Shown here one piece after another: positions 23,909 to 32,112 of a stretch of DNA of 45,975 nt. Both the position numbers and the translations under genes were made by a program. Position 1 is the first letter of the stretch; every line of letters begins with the position of its first letter. The DNA is taken from the NCBI GenBank assembly GCA_030065195.1, contig JASJDE010000002.1, forward strand, positions 1-45,975. Direction: 5' to 3'. Origin of the DNA: Erythrobacter sp. (GTDB taxonomy: Bacteria; Pseudomonadota; Alphaproteobacteria; Sphingomonadales; Sphingomonadaceae). The notes below the pieces were generated by a model that saw only the letters and a program-made list of their open reading frames with translations, was not told the DNA's origin and did not search any database.

Positions 23909-24673
23909 TTATTCCTCCCCTGCTGGATAGATCGCTTCGATGAAGTAGAGCCCGTGGGGCGGTGCGTTAAGTCCTAATTCGCTACGGTCTTTGGCGGCGA
24001 GCGCTTTGGCAACCCGATCTTCGTTCCATGTGCCCTGGCCGACGAGTTTGAGGCAGCCCACCATCGAACGGACCTGGTGATGCAGGAAGCTGCGCGCGGC
24101 GGCGTGGATGCGAATCTCGTCTCCCCATTCGGTTTTGGCGCGTTCGACGTCGAGGCGGTCGAGCGTCTTCACCGCGTCCTTTGCCTGGCAATGTGCGGAG
24201 CGGAAGGTGGTGAAGTCGTGCTGCCCCACCAGCGCCTGCGCCGCACGGTGCATGGCTTCGTGATCCAGTGCCTTCGCCACATGCCAAGCGCGGTTCTTTT
24301 CCAGCGTCAGCGGCGCCCTGCGATTGACGATGCGGTAGACGTAACGCCGTCCAATGCAGGAGAAACGAGCGTGCCAGTCATCGGGAACGATCTCGCAATG
24401 GGTGACCGCAATTGGGTCGGGCCGCAGGTGCGCGTTGAGCGCTTCCGACAGGCGGAAGGCGTCGATGTCTTTCGCCAGATCGACATGACTGCGCATCGCC
24501 AGCGCGTGAACGCCGGTATCCGTGCGCCCGGCGCTGTGGAGGGACGCGTCCTCGCCCGTGATCGCGTGAAGTGCCTCCTCGACCGATTGCTGCACGCTTG
24601 GCCCGTGCTTCTGGCGCTGAAGCCCCTGAAACGGGGTGCCGTCGAATTCGAGAGTGAGCGCGAAGCGGGTCAA
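23909..24673 (-). CDS. truA: tRNA pseudouridine(38-40) synthase
   Basis: A 254-residue enzyme that isomerises uridines 38-40 in the anticodon arm of many tRNAs. The catalytic aspartate is Asp52 in [13 protein letters not shown]. Supporting blocks are [18 protein letters not shown] at the start, [38 protein letters not shown] and [13 protein letters not shown]. Length is standard. The start overlaps the fmt stop by 4 bp, giving the common fmt-truA pair of translation-related genes. Confidence 0.96.
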   Translation of the reverse strand: MTRFALTLEFDGTPFQGLQRQKHGPSVQQSVEEALHAITGEDASLHSAGRTDTGVHALAMRSHVDLAKDIDAFRLSEALNAHLRPDPIAVTHCEIVPDDWHARFSCIGRRYVYRIVNRRAPLTLEKNRAWHVAKALDHEAMHRAAQALVGQHDFTTFRSAHCQAKDAVKTLDRLDVERAKTEWGDEIRIHAAARSFLHHQVRSMVGCLKLVGQGTWNEDRVAKALAAKDRSELGLNAPPHGLYFIEAIYPAGEE

Positions 24674-25590
24674 GCGAGCTTGGTCCCTGCCGCCACCGGA
24701 TTACCTCGCAGGAAATCGGCGAGGTCCATCGCCGGTTTGCCCGCGCGTTGCAGGCGCAAGGGACGGATCGCTCCGGAGCCGCAGGCGATGGTCAGCTGGT
24801 CATCCAGCGCCATGCCCGGTTCGCCATCGCCTTCTAGCGCAAGCGCGCGGAGCAGCTTCACCCGCTCGCCTTCGAGTTCAAACCACGCTCCCGGGAACGG
24901 CGAGAGGCCGTGGATGTGGCGAACGACGTTTTTGGCGGGCTGCGACCAGTCGATCCGGGCTTCGGCCTTATCGATCTTGGGCGCGTAAGTGGCGAGTTCG
25001 TCGTCCTGCGATGAAGCGACCGTCTGCCACCTCCCCAGATCCGCAAGCGTGTAGATCAACGCGTCGGCACCAAGCCGCGCCAATTCCTCGGTGAGTTCCC
25101 CCGTCGTCTTGTCCGAAATCGGGGTTGTCTCGCCGTAGAGCATCGGCCCGGTATCGAGACCCGCTTCCATCTGCATGATGGTTACGCCGGTTTCTTCATC
25201 GCCCGCCATGATCGCGCGATGGATCGGCGCGGCTCCGCGCCAGCGCGGCAGCAACGAGGCGTGGATATTGACGCAACCAAAGCCCGGTGCATCGAGAATT
25301 TCTTGCGGCAGGATCAGTCCGTAGGCTGCGACAACGGCGACATCGGCCCTGAGAGCGGCAAAGTCGGCCTGCGCCTCTGCATTACGCAACGATTTGGGTG
25401 TGCGCACCTCCAGGCCCAATTCCTCCGCCCTGACATGGACCGGTGAAGGACGCAGCTTCTTGCCACGGCCCGCCGGACGTGGCGGCTGGGTGTAGACGCA
25501 AGCGATTTCATACTTCGCATCGTGCAACGCGACCAGCGCAGGCACCGCAAAATCGGGGGTCCCCATGAAAATGATGCGGTTGATTGCCAC
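24670..25590 (-). CDS. fmt: Methionyl-tRNA formyltransferase
   Basis: A 306-residue enzyme that formylates initiator Met-tRNA using 10-formyltetrahydrofolate. The catalytic residues are visible: Asn108 and His110 in [19 protein letters not shown] and Asp146 in [10 protein letters not shown]. The N-terminal fold starts [16 protein letters not shown], and the C-terminal OB-like tRNA-binding domain covers about residues 205-306. It pairs functionally with def (peptide deformylase), which lies about 1 kb away on the other strand, separated by recR and a small gene. It is divergent from recR with only 44 bp between start codons. Confidence 0.96.
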   Translation of the reverse strand: MAINRIIFMGTPDFAVPALVALHDAKYEIACVYTQPPRPAGRGKKLRPSPVHVRAEELGLEVRTPKSLRNAEAQADFAALRADVAVVAAYGLILPQEILDAPGFGCVNIHASLLPRWRGAAPIHRAIMAGDEETGVTIMQMEAGLDTGPMLYGETTPISDKTTGELTEELARLGADALIYTLADLGRWQTVASSQDDELATYAPKIDKAEARIDWSQPAKNVVRHIHGLSPFPGAWFELEGERVKLLRALALEGDGEPGMALDDQLTIACGSGAIRPLRLQRAGKPAMDLADFLRGNPVAAGTKLA

Positions 25591-25634
25591 TGCGGCCCTT
25601 TCTCGAATGAGCGCCAGCCCCTATCTCTCCCCCC

Positions 25635-26231
25635 ATGGCATCGCAAGAGATCGAAGCGCTTTCGGGCGCGCTCGCCCGGCTTCCGGGTCTCGGCCCGCGT
25701 TCGGCGCGGCGCGCGGTGTTGTGGCTGGTCAAGAACCGCGAGCAGGCGCTGCCCGCTCTGCTGGAGGCCTTGGACGCGGTGTCGGAGACTCTGGTCGAAT
25801 GCTCCACCTGCGGCAATGTCGACACGCAGGACCCGTGCGGCATCTGCGCTGATCCACGCCGCGATCCGAAGTCGCTGTGCGTGGTTGAGGATGTCGCCGA
25901 CGTATGGGCGCTCGACCGCGCGCGGCTGTTCCAGGGCCGCTACCACGTGCTGGGTGGCAAGCTCTCGGCGCTCGACGGCATCGGCCCGGACGATCTCAAC
26001 ATCGCCAGCCTGCTCGCGCGGGTCGAGGAGGGCGAGATCGACGAGGTGGTGTTGGCGATGAATGCCACGCTCGAAGGCCAGACCACTGCGCATTACCTTG
26101 CCGAGCGGCTCGAGAATCAGAGTGTGAGGATCACACAACTCGCGCATGGCCTGCCGGTGGGCGGGGAGCTCGATTACCTCGACGAAGGGACGTTGGCGCA
26201 AGCGCTCAGGGCGAGGCGGCCGGTAGGATGA
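25635..26231 (+). CDS. recR: Recombination protein RecR
   Basis: A 198-residue DNA-repair protein acting with RecF/RecO to load RecA onto gapped DNA. The N-terminal helix-hairpin-helix is [20 protein letters not shown]. The four-cysteine zinc site is Cys56, Cys59, Cys68 and Cys71 ([16 protein letters not shown]). The Toprim domain begins [16 protein letters not shown] and continues to [13 protein letters not shown]. Length and order are normal. Its stop overlaps the next gene's start (ATGA). No LexA-type box is visible in the 44-bp gap shared with fmt. Confidence 0.97.
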   Translation: MASQEIEALSGALARLPGLGPRSARRAVLWLVKNREQALPALLEALDAVSETLVECSTCGNVDTQDPCGICADPRRDPKSLCVVEDVADVWALDRARLFQGRYHVLGGKLSALDGIGPDDLNIASLLARVEEGEIDEVVLAMNATLEGQTTAHYLAERLENQSVRITQLAHGLPVGGELDYLDEGTLAQALRARRPVG

Positions 26232-26524
26232 GTTTCACAGCTGCATTCTGGCGCTTCGCACATGAGCGCTACCAGATCCGCAAGCCGAGCGTCGCTTTCG
26301 AGTATGCGTGTTTCGTTTGGGCATGCTTCTGGACGTTCGTCCTTGTTGCGGGTGCCGTCGCCGATCCCGGCCATATCGTTGGCTATCTCGTTTTCGCCAT
26401 TCCATCGGTGGGGATATCGGTGGCTCTCGCCATCGCTCATCGGAAGATCAGGTTGGAAAAGCGAAAGGGCGATGACGCGCTCTATCGAAAGCGACTGGGT
26501 GGCGCGCACGAACAATCACACTGA
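26228..26524 (+). CDS. Small two-helix membrane protein coupled to recR
   Basis: A 98-residue protein starting [26 protein letters not shown]. Its two hydrophobic segments ([17 protein letters not shown] and [21 protein letters not shown]) are followed by a basic tail ([19 protein letters not shown]). It starts within the recR stop codon (4-bp ATGA overlap), so it is translationally coupled to recR. I do not know the family. The coupling does not by itself suggest a repair role, since the protein is membrane-bound. Confidence 0.72.
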   Translation: MSFTAAFWRFAHERYQIRKPSVAFEYACFVWACFWTFVLVAGAVADPGHIVGYLVFAIPSVGISVALAIAHRKIRLEKRKGDDALYRKRLGGAHEQSH

Positions 26525-26573
26525 TCGAAGACTCCCGCTTGCACCGCTCGCATGCCGGGCCTATTTTTGACGT

Positions 26574-27137
26574 ATGGCTATTCGCGAAATCCTTGAAGTG
26601 CCGGATCCCCGGCTCAAAATTGTGTCCTCTCCCGTCGAACCAGAAGAGTTCAACGCCGACTTGAAGACGCTCGTCGATGACATGTTCGAGACCATGTATG
26701 ACGCGCCCGGGATCGGTCTTGCGGCGATCCAGGTCGGCGTGGCCAAGCGCGTGCTGGTGATCGACCTGCAGGAACGCGACATGGAGGCCGATCCGATCGA
26801 GGATGAAGACGGCAATGAGCGCCAGCCGGTCATCAACGATCCGCGCATCTTTGTAAATCCGGTGATCCTCAACCCCGCGGACGAGATCAGCACCTACGAG
26901 GAAGGCTGCCTTTCGGTCCCGGAGATCTTCGCCGATGTGGATCGCCCGGCGACATGCACGGTGAAGTATCAGGACCTCAACGGCAAGGAGCATCAGGAGG
27001 ATCTCGAAGGCCTGCTGGCGACCTGCCTGCAGCACGAAATGGACCACCTCGAAGGCATCCTGTTCATCGATCACCTGTCGAGACTGAAGCGGCAAATGGC
27101 GCTGAAAAAGCTGAAAAAGCTGAGAGCGGCGGCGTAG
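26574..27137 (+). CDS. def: Peptide deformylase
   Basis: A 187-residue metalloenzyme removing the formyl group from nascent N-terminal methionine. All three family motifs are present: GIGLAAIQVG (46-55), EGCLS with metal ligand Cys112, and QHEMDHLEG with metal ligands His154 and His158 and catalytic Glu155. This is a type I deformylase with a short Lys-rich tail. No strong ribosome-binding site is seen before the ATG. rmuC follows after 65 bp, with its own SOS-type control region in between. Confidence 0.96.
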   Translation: MAIREILEVPDPRLKIVSSPVEPEEFNADLKTLVDDMFETMYDAPGIGLAAIQVGVAKRVLVIDLQERDMEADPIEDEDGNERQPVINDPRIFVNPVILNPADEISTYEEGCLSVPEIFADVDRPATCTVKYQDLNGKEHQEDLEGLLATCLQHEMDHLEGILFIDHLSRLKRQMALKKLKKLRAAA

Positions 27138-27171
27138 TCTTCTTTTCGGGGATATCAAGCAAAGCACTGGT

Positions 27172-27186
27172 GTTCCACTTTTGTTC
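27172..27186 (+). promoter_or_regulatory. LexA-type SOS box upstream of rmuC
   Basis: GTTC at 27172-27175 and GTTC at 27183-27186 with seven bases between, the alphaproteobacterial LexA operator pattern. A -10-like TATAAG at 27192-27197 lies immediately downstream, so bound LexA would block the promoter. The predicted transcription start falls at about 27203-27204, at the rmuC ATG itself, so the mRNA may be leaderless or nearly so. Confidence 0.7.
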
Positions 27187-27202
27187 CGTGCTATAAGAGC
27201 AT

Positions 27203-28654
27203 ATGGAACAGATGATTCTCATATTCGCAGGATTGGCCGTCGGTTTCGCGCTTGGCGTCGCCGTCGTGTGGTTCTTCGTCTCGAAATCGGCCGCAGAATT
27301 GCGCGAACGGCTGGATTCGCGCGAGAGCGAGTTCAAGCATGCCATTGCCGAACTTGGCGAAGCGAAGGTCGAGCTTTCCGCGGCAAATGAACGAGCTGCC
27401 CGTGCCGATACGCTGACAGAAGAGCTTGAGCGGGCGCGTTGCGATCGCGCCAGCCTTGCCGAGCGGCTTGCCGCTTTGGAAACAAGCTCCAGCGAGCGCG
27501 AGAAGGCCTTTGCCGAACAGAAGCAGATGCTTTCGGAAGCGCGCGAGGAACTGACCAACCAGTTCAAGGCAGCAGGGGCCGAAGTGCTTCGTCAAAATCA
27601 GGAAGCATTCCTGCGCCGCGCCGATGAGCGCTTCAAGCAGTCCGAAGAAGCCGGAGAGCAGAAGATCAAGGCGCTGCTCAACCCGGTCGGAGAGCGGCTG
27701 GAGAAATACGAGAAGCAGGTCGAAACGCTGGAGAAGCAGCGGGTCGATGCATTTGGACAGCTCAACGGTCTGATCCAGTCGATGCGCGAAGGGCAGGAAG
27801 AGGTTCGGCGCGAGGCGCAGCGGCTCGGCAATTCGCTCACCAATGCCCCCAAGGCGCGCGGGCGCTGGGGCGAGCGGGCGTTGCAGAACCTGCTCGAACA
27901 ATGCGGTCTCGCCGAACACACCGATTTCATCATGGAGCACTCGGTCGAAACCGATGAAGGCCGCCTTCGCCCCGATGCGATCATCAATGTGCCGGGGCAG
28001 AAGAAGCTGGTGATCGATTCCAAAGTATCGCTCAATGCTTATCAGGCTGCGTTCGAAGCGGACGCTGACGAGGAGCGGGATCGCCATCTCGGCTTGCACG
28101 CCAAATCGATGCGGAATCACGTCCAGACGCTTGGCGCAAAGAGTTATCAGAGCCAGTTCGAGGAAGCGCCCGATTACGTCATCATGTTTGTCCCCGGCGA
28201 ACATTTCGTCACAGCTGCCCTGGATGCCGACCCTGAGTTGTGGGACTTCGCCTTTGAGCGCCGTGTGCTGCTTGCGACCCCGACCAACCTCGTCGCCATC
28301 GCGCGCACCGTCGCGCAGGTGTGGCGGCAAGACGGATTGGCAAAAGAGGCGCAGGAGATCGGCAAGATGGGCGCCGAGCTCTATGATCGCCTGCGCGTCG
28401 CCTCCGATCATCTCAAGCGCGTCGGCGGCGGGCTGGAAACTGCGGTCAACAATTACAACAAGTTCGTCGGCAGCTTCGAACGCAACGTGCTTTCATCGGG
28501 CAAGCGGCTCGCGGACAAAGGCATCGAGATCGGCAAGCGCGAGATAGACGAAGTCCCGCTGGTCGAAGCGGCCCCGCGCTACAATGCCGACGACGCCGAG
28601 GCGGTCGAAAGCGCCTTTCCCGGATTGGAAGACGGACGCGAGGCAGCCGAGTAG
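27203..28654 (+). CDS. rmuC: DNA recombination protein RmuC
   Basis: A 483-residue protein with an N-terminal membrane segment (MILIFAGLAVGFALGVAVVWFF). A long coiled coil follows (about residues 30-215, rich in Ala/Glu/Arg/Gln). The conserved RmuC nuclease-like core has APKARGRWGERALQNLLEQCGL, RPDAIINVPGQKKLVIDSKVSL and ALDADPELWDFAFERRVLLATPTNLVAIAR. RmuC limits inversions and recombination at short inverted repeats, and its core resembles restriction-type nucleases. An SOS-type operator lies just upstream, which fits a DNA-damage role. A small secreted-protein gene follows after 21 bp and may be co-transcribed. Confidence 0.94.
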   Translation: MEQMILIFAGLAVGFALGVAVVWFFVSKSAAELRERLDSRESEFKHAIAELGEAKVELSAANERAARADTLTEELERARCDRASLAERLAALETSSSEREKAFAEQKQMLSEAREELTNQFKAAGAEVLRQNQEAFLRRADERFKQSEEAGEQKIKALLNPVGERLEKYEKQVETLEKQRVDAFGQLNGLIQSMREGQEEVRREAQRLGNSLTNAPKARGRWGERALQNLLEQCGLAEHTDFIMEHSVETDEGRLRPDAIINVPGQKKLVIDSKVSLNAYQAAFEADADEERDRHLGLHAKSMRNHVQTLGAKSYQSQFEEAPDYVIMFVPGEHFVTAALDADPELWDFAFERRVLLATPTNLVAIARTVAQVWRQDGLAKEAQEIGKMGAELYDRLRVASDHLKRVGGGLETAVNNYNKFVGSFERNVLSSGKRLADKGIEIGKREIDEVPLVEAAPRYNADDAEAVESAFPGLEDGREAAE

Positions 28655-28675
28655 AACATCGGGATTGGGGGGAGT

Positions 28676-29314
28676 ATGAGAACTGCAGTCCCACTGGGTG
28701 TATTGGCGGCGTTGATGCTGAGCGCTCCTGCGAGCGCCGAACATCTCTTTCCGCGCAACGAATGCGCCGCGCTTCCCGGGGCGGATCGGTTCCAGATGCG
28801 GCTCGTTACCGCCGTCGCCAATCGCAATGCGGATATGCTTCGGCCGATCGTCGACCCGCAGATCAAGCTCGATTTCGGCGGCGGCGAGGGATGGGACCTG
28901 TTCAAGGCTCGGCTCGAGGCGGGCGAATACGACTTATGGGCCGAGCTCGACAAGGTGATCCGGCTGGGTTGTGCGGATGCCTATCGGGGCAGCATGGCGA
29001 TGCCGTATTACTGGCCGAAAGATCTCGGTTTCGACGATCCCTATTCCACTTATGTCGCGACCGGCGACGACATTCCGTTGCTGGCCGAACCGCGCGAAGA
29101 TGCGCGGCAACTGCGCCTGCTCAACTGGGAAAGCGTCGAAGTGCCGCGAACCCAACCCTATGAGGACGGGCAGCGCTTTGTTGCAATCCGCACGCGTGCC
29201 GGCGAAGCCGGCTTTGCCGAATTGGACAGGCTGCGCTCGCAAATCGACTTTCGCATGATCGCCGAGCGGCGCGAAGGACAATGGCGGATCACCGTCTTCA
29301 TTGCCGGCGATTGA
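28676..29314 (+). CDS. Secreted protein, possible SH3-like domain
   Basis: A 212-residue protein with a signal peptide (MRTAVPLGVLAALMLSAPASA). The mature part contains one conserved-looking Cys pair (Cys34 and Cys98). The second half reads like a bacterial SH3-type module (DDIPLLAEPREDARQLRLLNWESVEV, then GQRFVAIRTRAGEAGFAELDRL, and a final WRITVFIAGD). SH3-like modules in exported proteins usually bind peptidoglycan or mediate contacts, but no enzyme motif is visible. The gene starts 21 bp after rmuC and is probably transcribed with it. Domain assignment is tentative. Confidence 0.72.
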   Translation: MRTAVPLGVLAALMLSAPASAEHLFPRNECAALPGADRFQMRLVTAVANRNADMLRPIVDPQIKLDFGGGEGWDLFKARLEAGEYDLWAELDKVIRLGCADAYRGSMAMPYYWPKDLGFDDPYSTYVATGDDIPLLAEPREDARQLRLLNWESVEVPRTQPYEDGQRFVAIRTRAGEAGFAELDRLRSQIDFRMIAERREGQWRITVFIAGD

Positions 29315-29487
29315 GCGACAGGCAGGTGCGATCGGTGCATCGCTTTCCTACTCGATTTGTCGCTGTCATGGTGCCTTCGGCTCTTTAACATCGTCGAACG
29401 CGTCGGAAATCGATTTGGAGAAGTGTCAATTTCGTCCTTTTGGCTCAAGTCACTCGCAAACAGGAGGAAATCGTGAGAGTTCCCGCC
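29315..29487. other. Intergenic stretch with boxA-like element and 5-codon open reading frame
   Basis: No conventional gene is seen. The plus strand holds GCTCTTTAACA (about 29380-29390), identical to the core of the rRNA antitermination element boxA. It also holds a strong ribosome-binding site (AGGAGG) before a GTG that opens only five codons (ends TGA at 29488-29490). AAGTGTCAATTT near 29424 resembles the repeat described at 29488-29518. Confidence 0.35.
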
Positions 29488-29518
29488 TGACACACTGTCC
29501 TGTGTGTCAACTTTGCCC
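29488..29518. repeat. Hairpin and dispersed repeat at the end of the RNA methyltransferase gene
   Basis: TGACACAC (29488-29495) and GTGTGTCA (29502-29509) form an 8-bp stem with a 6-nt loop. On the minus strand the stem starts at the stop codon of the methyltransferase. GTGTCAACTTTGCCC (29504-29518) is an exact inverted copy of the 15 bases at 37926-37940. Confidence 0.55.
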
Positions 29519-30313
29519 GTCCAGGGTTGCGAGCACTTCGTAAGCCAGCACTGCGCCTGCCATCGCCGCATTGAGGCTATCTGCGCGTCCCTTCATCGGC
29601 ATGGTCACCCTCATGTCGCACTCGGCCTCATAGGCTTCCGGCAGTCCCTGCGACTCATTGCCGATCAGGATGAAGCACGGCGCTTCATAGGCCGCGCTGC
29701 GATACGGCACCGCTTCGCGCAGGCTTGCCGCCGCCAGCTGACCCGGTCCGCTGCGCAGCCACGGCACGAACTCTTCCCAACGCGCTTGCGCCACGCGCTG
29801 CGTGAACACCGCGCCCATGCTTGCGCGGACAGCTTCGGCGCTGAAGGGGTCGGCGCAATCGTCGATGAGTATGAGGCCTCCCGCGCCGACGGCATCGCCG
29901 GTTCGCAGCATCGTCCCGAGATTGCCGGGATCGCGCAGCGACTGCGCCACCAGCCAGATCGGTGCGATGCTTCGGTCGAGGGTTTGGAGCGCCGTGCTCC
30001 ATTCGTCGAACACGCCGACCACGCTTTGGGCGTTGGACTTGCCTGTGATCTTGCTGAGAATGTCGGGCGTGGTTTCGATCACCTCGCCTCCTGCTTCCTC
30101 GACATCGCGTTCAAGCCTGTCGAGCAGTCCGTGTGGCTCTCGCTCCGAAGCCATCACCAGCTGCCGGGGCAGCCTTCCACCGGAGCGGGCGTCTTCGAGC
30201 AATCGCAGTCCCTCGACAAGGAACTGTTCCGCGCGCTTGCGGTGCTTTTTGTCCCGCAAGGACCGCAGGTACTTGACGGTCGGGTTGGAAAAGCCGGTGA
30301 TCTGCTTGCGCAT
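29507..30313 (-). CDS. SpoU/TrmH-family RNA 2'-O-methyltransferase
   Basis: About 268 residues from the ATG at 30313, with alternatives at 30325 and 30349; a GGGG-type site lies before 30313. The N-terminal substrate-binding domain reads ITGFSNPTVKYLRSLRDKKHRKRAEQFLVEGLRLLEDA. The knotted SPOUT catalytic domain has QSLRDPGNLGTMLRTGDAVGAGGLILID, LIGNESQGLP and the C-terminal MTMPMKGRADSLNAAMAGAVLAYE-like motif 3. This architecture methylates ribose in 23S rRNA or tRNA, and RlmB-like or tsr-like members share it; the target nucleotide cannot be given. It lies 22 bp downstream of HPr on the same strand. Confidence 0.9.
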   Translation of the reverse strand: MRKQITGFSNPTVKYLRSLRDKKHRKRAEQFLVEGLRLLEDARSGGRLPRQLVMASEREPHGLLDRLERDVEEAGGEVIETTPDILSKITGKSNAQSVVGVFDEWSTALQTLDRSIAPIWLVAQSLRDPGNLGTMLRTGDAVGAGGLILIDDCADPFSAEAVRASMGAVFTQRVAQARWEEFVPWLRSGPGQLAAASLREAVPYRSAAYEAPCFILIGNESQGLPEAYEAECDMRVTMPMKGRADSLNAAMAGAVLAYEVLATLDGQS

Positions 30314-30335
30314 GCCTTGCCCCATAATTCGGGCG

Positions 30336-30614
30336 TCAGTCTTCGCCAAATCCGTCTTCGATCATTGCGCCGAGTTCTTCGAACGCGGCTTCGGCGTTCT
30401 CGCCGCCGACGATCAACTCGATTGTATCGCCTTTGGCGGCACCCAGCATCATGAGCCCCAGGATCGACCCACCCGCCGCCTCATTGCCGTCCTTGCCGAT
30501 GCGCACGTTGGTCGCTTCGGAGAGATTGGCAACCGCCCCGACGAACTTGGCACTCGCACGTGCGTGCAAACCGCGCTGGTTGACGATCGTGATGTGGCGG
30601 CGGAATTCGCTCAT
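30336..30614 (-). CDS. HPr-like phosphocarrier protein
   Basis: A 92-residue protein from the ATG at 30614. His17 in NQRGLHARASAKF is the phosphorelay site. The Ser-46-type regulatory region GGSILGLMMLGA is intact, so it can be a substrate for HprK. In alphaproteobacteria this protein receives phosphate from enzyme I (PtsP/PtsI, not in this window) and passes it to EIIA proteins. No sugar-transporting EIIB/EIIC is encoded nearby, so the relay is regulatory. It is 10 bp downstream of the EIIA gene in the chvI-chvG-hprK-rapZ-EIIA-HPr run. Confidence 0.93.
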   Translation of the reverse strand: MSEFRRHITIVNQRGLHARASAKFVGAVANLSEATNVRIGKDGNEAAGGSILGLMMLGAAKGDTIELIVGGENAEAAFEELGAMIEDGFGED

Positions 30615-30624
30615 TGCGCTGCGC

Positions 30625-31062
30625 TCAGCCCTTTGCCCCGGCCGCTTTCGCTCCCGAGCCCTCATCGTGGCCGAGCAATTCGCTGGCGACGGTGATGTAG
30701 TTGCGGCCCGCCTTTTGCGCCGCTTCCACGGCTTCGACGACGGTCATGGACTTGCGCGCACCGGCAAGCCGGATCAGCATCGGCAGGTTTATCCCGGCGA
30801 TAACCTCGACCCGCCCCGCTTCGAGCAGGGAGATGGCGAGATTGGACGGAGTGCCACCGAACAGGTCGGTCAGAATGATGACCCCGCTACCGGTCTCGAC
30901 ATCGTCGATCGCCGCAGCGATTTCGGCGCGGCGCTGCTCCATGTCGTCGTTCGGACCGATACAGACGGTCGACACGCCCTGCTGCTTGCCGACCACATGC
31001 TCCATGGCCTGCACGAACTGGTCGGCCAAGCGGCCATGAGTCACCAGGATCAATCCAATCAT
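30625..31062 (-). CDS. PTS EIIA component, mannose-type fold
   Basis: A 145-residue protein beginning MIGLILVTHGRLADQFVQAME, where His9 is the phosphorylation site of the EIIA-Man family. The fold continues with VIILTDLFGGTPSNLAI and VIAGINLPMLIRLA. A short Ala/Gly/Lys tail replaces any EIIB domain. In alphaproteobacteria such stand-alone EIIA proteins act as regulatory ends of a PTS relay and can modulate HprK or two-component systems. It is coupled with HPr (10-bp gap) and separated from rapZ by 68 bp containing a duplicated 22-bp sequence. Confidence 0.92.
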   Translation of the reverse strand: MIGLILVTHGRLADQFVQAMEHVVGKQQGVSTVCIGPNDDMEQRRAEIAAAIDDVETGSGVIILTDLFGGTPSNLAISLLEAGRVEVIAGINLPMLIRLAGARKSMTVVEAVEAAQKAGRNYITVASELLGHDEGSGAKAAGAKG

Positions 31063-31073
31063 GTGTGAAATCG

Positions 31074-31137
31074 GGTCCGTTAGCTCAGTTAGCGCGACGA
31101 ATTGCGAGGCGATCCGGTCCGTTGGCGGTGTTAGCGC
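31074..31137. repeat. Imperfect 22-bp direct repeat between EIIA and rapZ
   Basis: Copies at 31074-31095 and 31116-31137 start with GGTCCGTT and end with GTTAGCGC. They match at 18 of 22 positions, with a 20-bp spacer. The second copy contains the rapZ stop codon. The first copy happens to resemble a tRNA D-arm (TTAGCTCAGTTAG), but no tRNA can be folded. Confidence 0.6.
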
Positions 31138-32042
31138 CGTTCGCGTTCGAGTTCATCGGCCGCGCGCGAGCCAAGATTGCGATGGCGGACAGTGGGCGAA
31201 AATCCCGCCTCGCGCAAGTCCTTGGCCATGCGCTCGGCGGTGAAGACCGAACGGTGTCTCCCTCCGGTACAACCGAACGCGACGTGAACATAGGATTTGC
31301 CCTGCGTTTGGTAGAGCGGAAGAAGGGTGAGCAGCAAGTCGCGTATCCTCTCGTAGGCGGGCCGAAACCCGGGATCGCGACAGATGTGTTCGCCGACAGC
31401 AGCGTCCTTGCCGGTCAGGTCCCGCAAACCTTCCACCCAATGCGGGTTGTCGAGGAAGCGCATGTCGAAAACCAGATCGGCCAGCGGCGGCATGCCTCTG
31501 GCAAAGCCGAAGCTCGAGACGGTGAGCGACAGATCGTGCGAATTTTCCTCGTCGAACAGATCGCGGACATGGCCTTGCAGATCGTTGGCGGACAAGTCGC
31601 TGGTGTCGACCACGATATCGGCCCATCGGCGCAGGGGCTCTAGCAATTCGCGTTCGGCCGCAATACCTTCGCGCAGCGGACGGTCGAGCGCCATGGGATG
31701 CCGGCGCCGGGTCTCATTGTACCGCCGTTCGACTTCGCCCCCCGCGCAATCGAGAAACATGAAGGAGACCGCGATGTCTTCGCGCGTCGCCAGTTCTTTG
31801 ACCAGATCGATCATCTTGCCCGGGACGAAGCCGCGTGTGCGGGAGTCAAAGCCAATGGCGAGCCTGCCGTGTTGCGTATCGCTCTTGACCAGCAACCGTT
31901 TCAGCAATCGCACGGGGAAATTGTCGATCGTTTCCCAGCCGAGATCTTCGAGCACGTCGAGCGCGGTCGATTTTCCCGCACCGGAAAGCCCGGTTACGAG
32001 CAAGACGCGCTGCGTCGGGGAGGCCGGGGGTGAAGGCTCCAT
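31131..32042 (-). CDS. rapZ: RNase adapter / nucleotide-binding protein RapZ
   Basis: 303 residues from the ATG at 32042; a GTG at 32060 is the alternative. The P-loop VTGLSGAGKST is near the N-terminus, followed by family blocks GWETIDNFPVRLL, DSRTRGF and VSFMFLDCAGGEVERRYNETRRRHP. The C-terminal domain has SFGFARGMPPLADLVFDMRFLDNPHW and VAFGCTGGRHRSVF, the RNA/metabolite-binding part. In E. coli RapZ senses glucosamine-6-phosphate and guides RNase E to the sRNA GlmZ. The alphaproteobacterial role is less known but the gene is regularly found with hprK. It lies 70 bp after hprK. Confidence 0.94.
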   Translation of the reverse strand: MEPSPPASPTQRVLLVTGLSGAGKSTALDVLEDLGWETIDNFPVRLLKRLLVKSDTQHGRLAIGFDSRTRGFVPGKMIDLVKELATREDIAVSFMFLDCAGGEVERRYNETRRRHPMALDRPLREGIAAERELLEPLRRWADIVVDTSDLSANDLQGHVRDLFDEENSHDLSLTVSSFGFARGMPPLADLVFDMRFLDNPHWVEGLRDLTGKDAAVGEHICRDPGFRPAYERIRDLLLTLLPLYQTQGKSYVHVAFGCTGGRHRSVFTAERMAKDLREAGFSPTVRHRNLGSRAADELERERR

Positions 32043-32112
32043 GCCTGCTTTTCGCGCCACTCGGCACGGAAGGAAAGAGCATTCTGCGCAGTTTGCCCCG
32101 ACGAAACTCGCG

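Noticed and set aside
31074-31110. tRNA-like 5' end (TTAGCTCAGTTAG) between EIIA and rapZ
   Set aside because: No anticodon arm or T-arm (TTCGA loop) follows, and the sequence is explained by a local 22-bp direct repeat.
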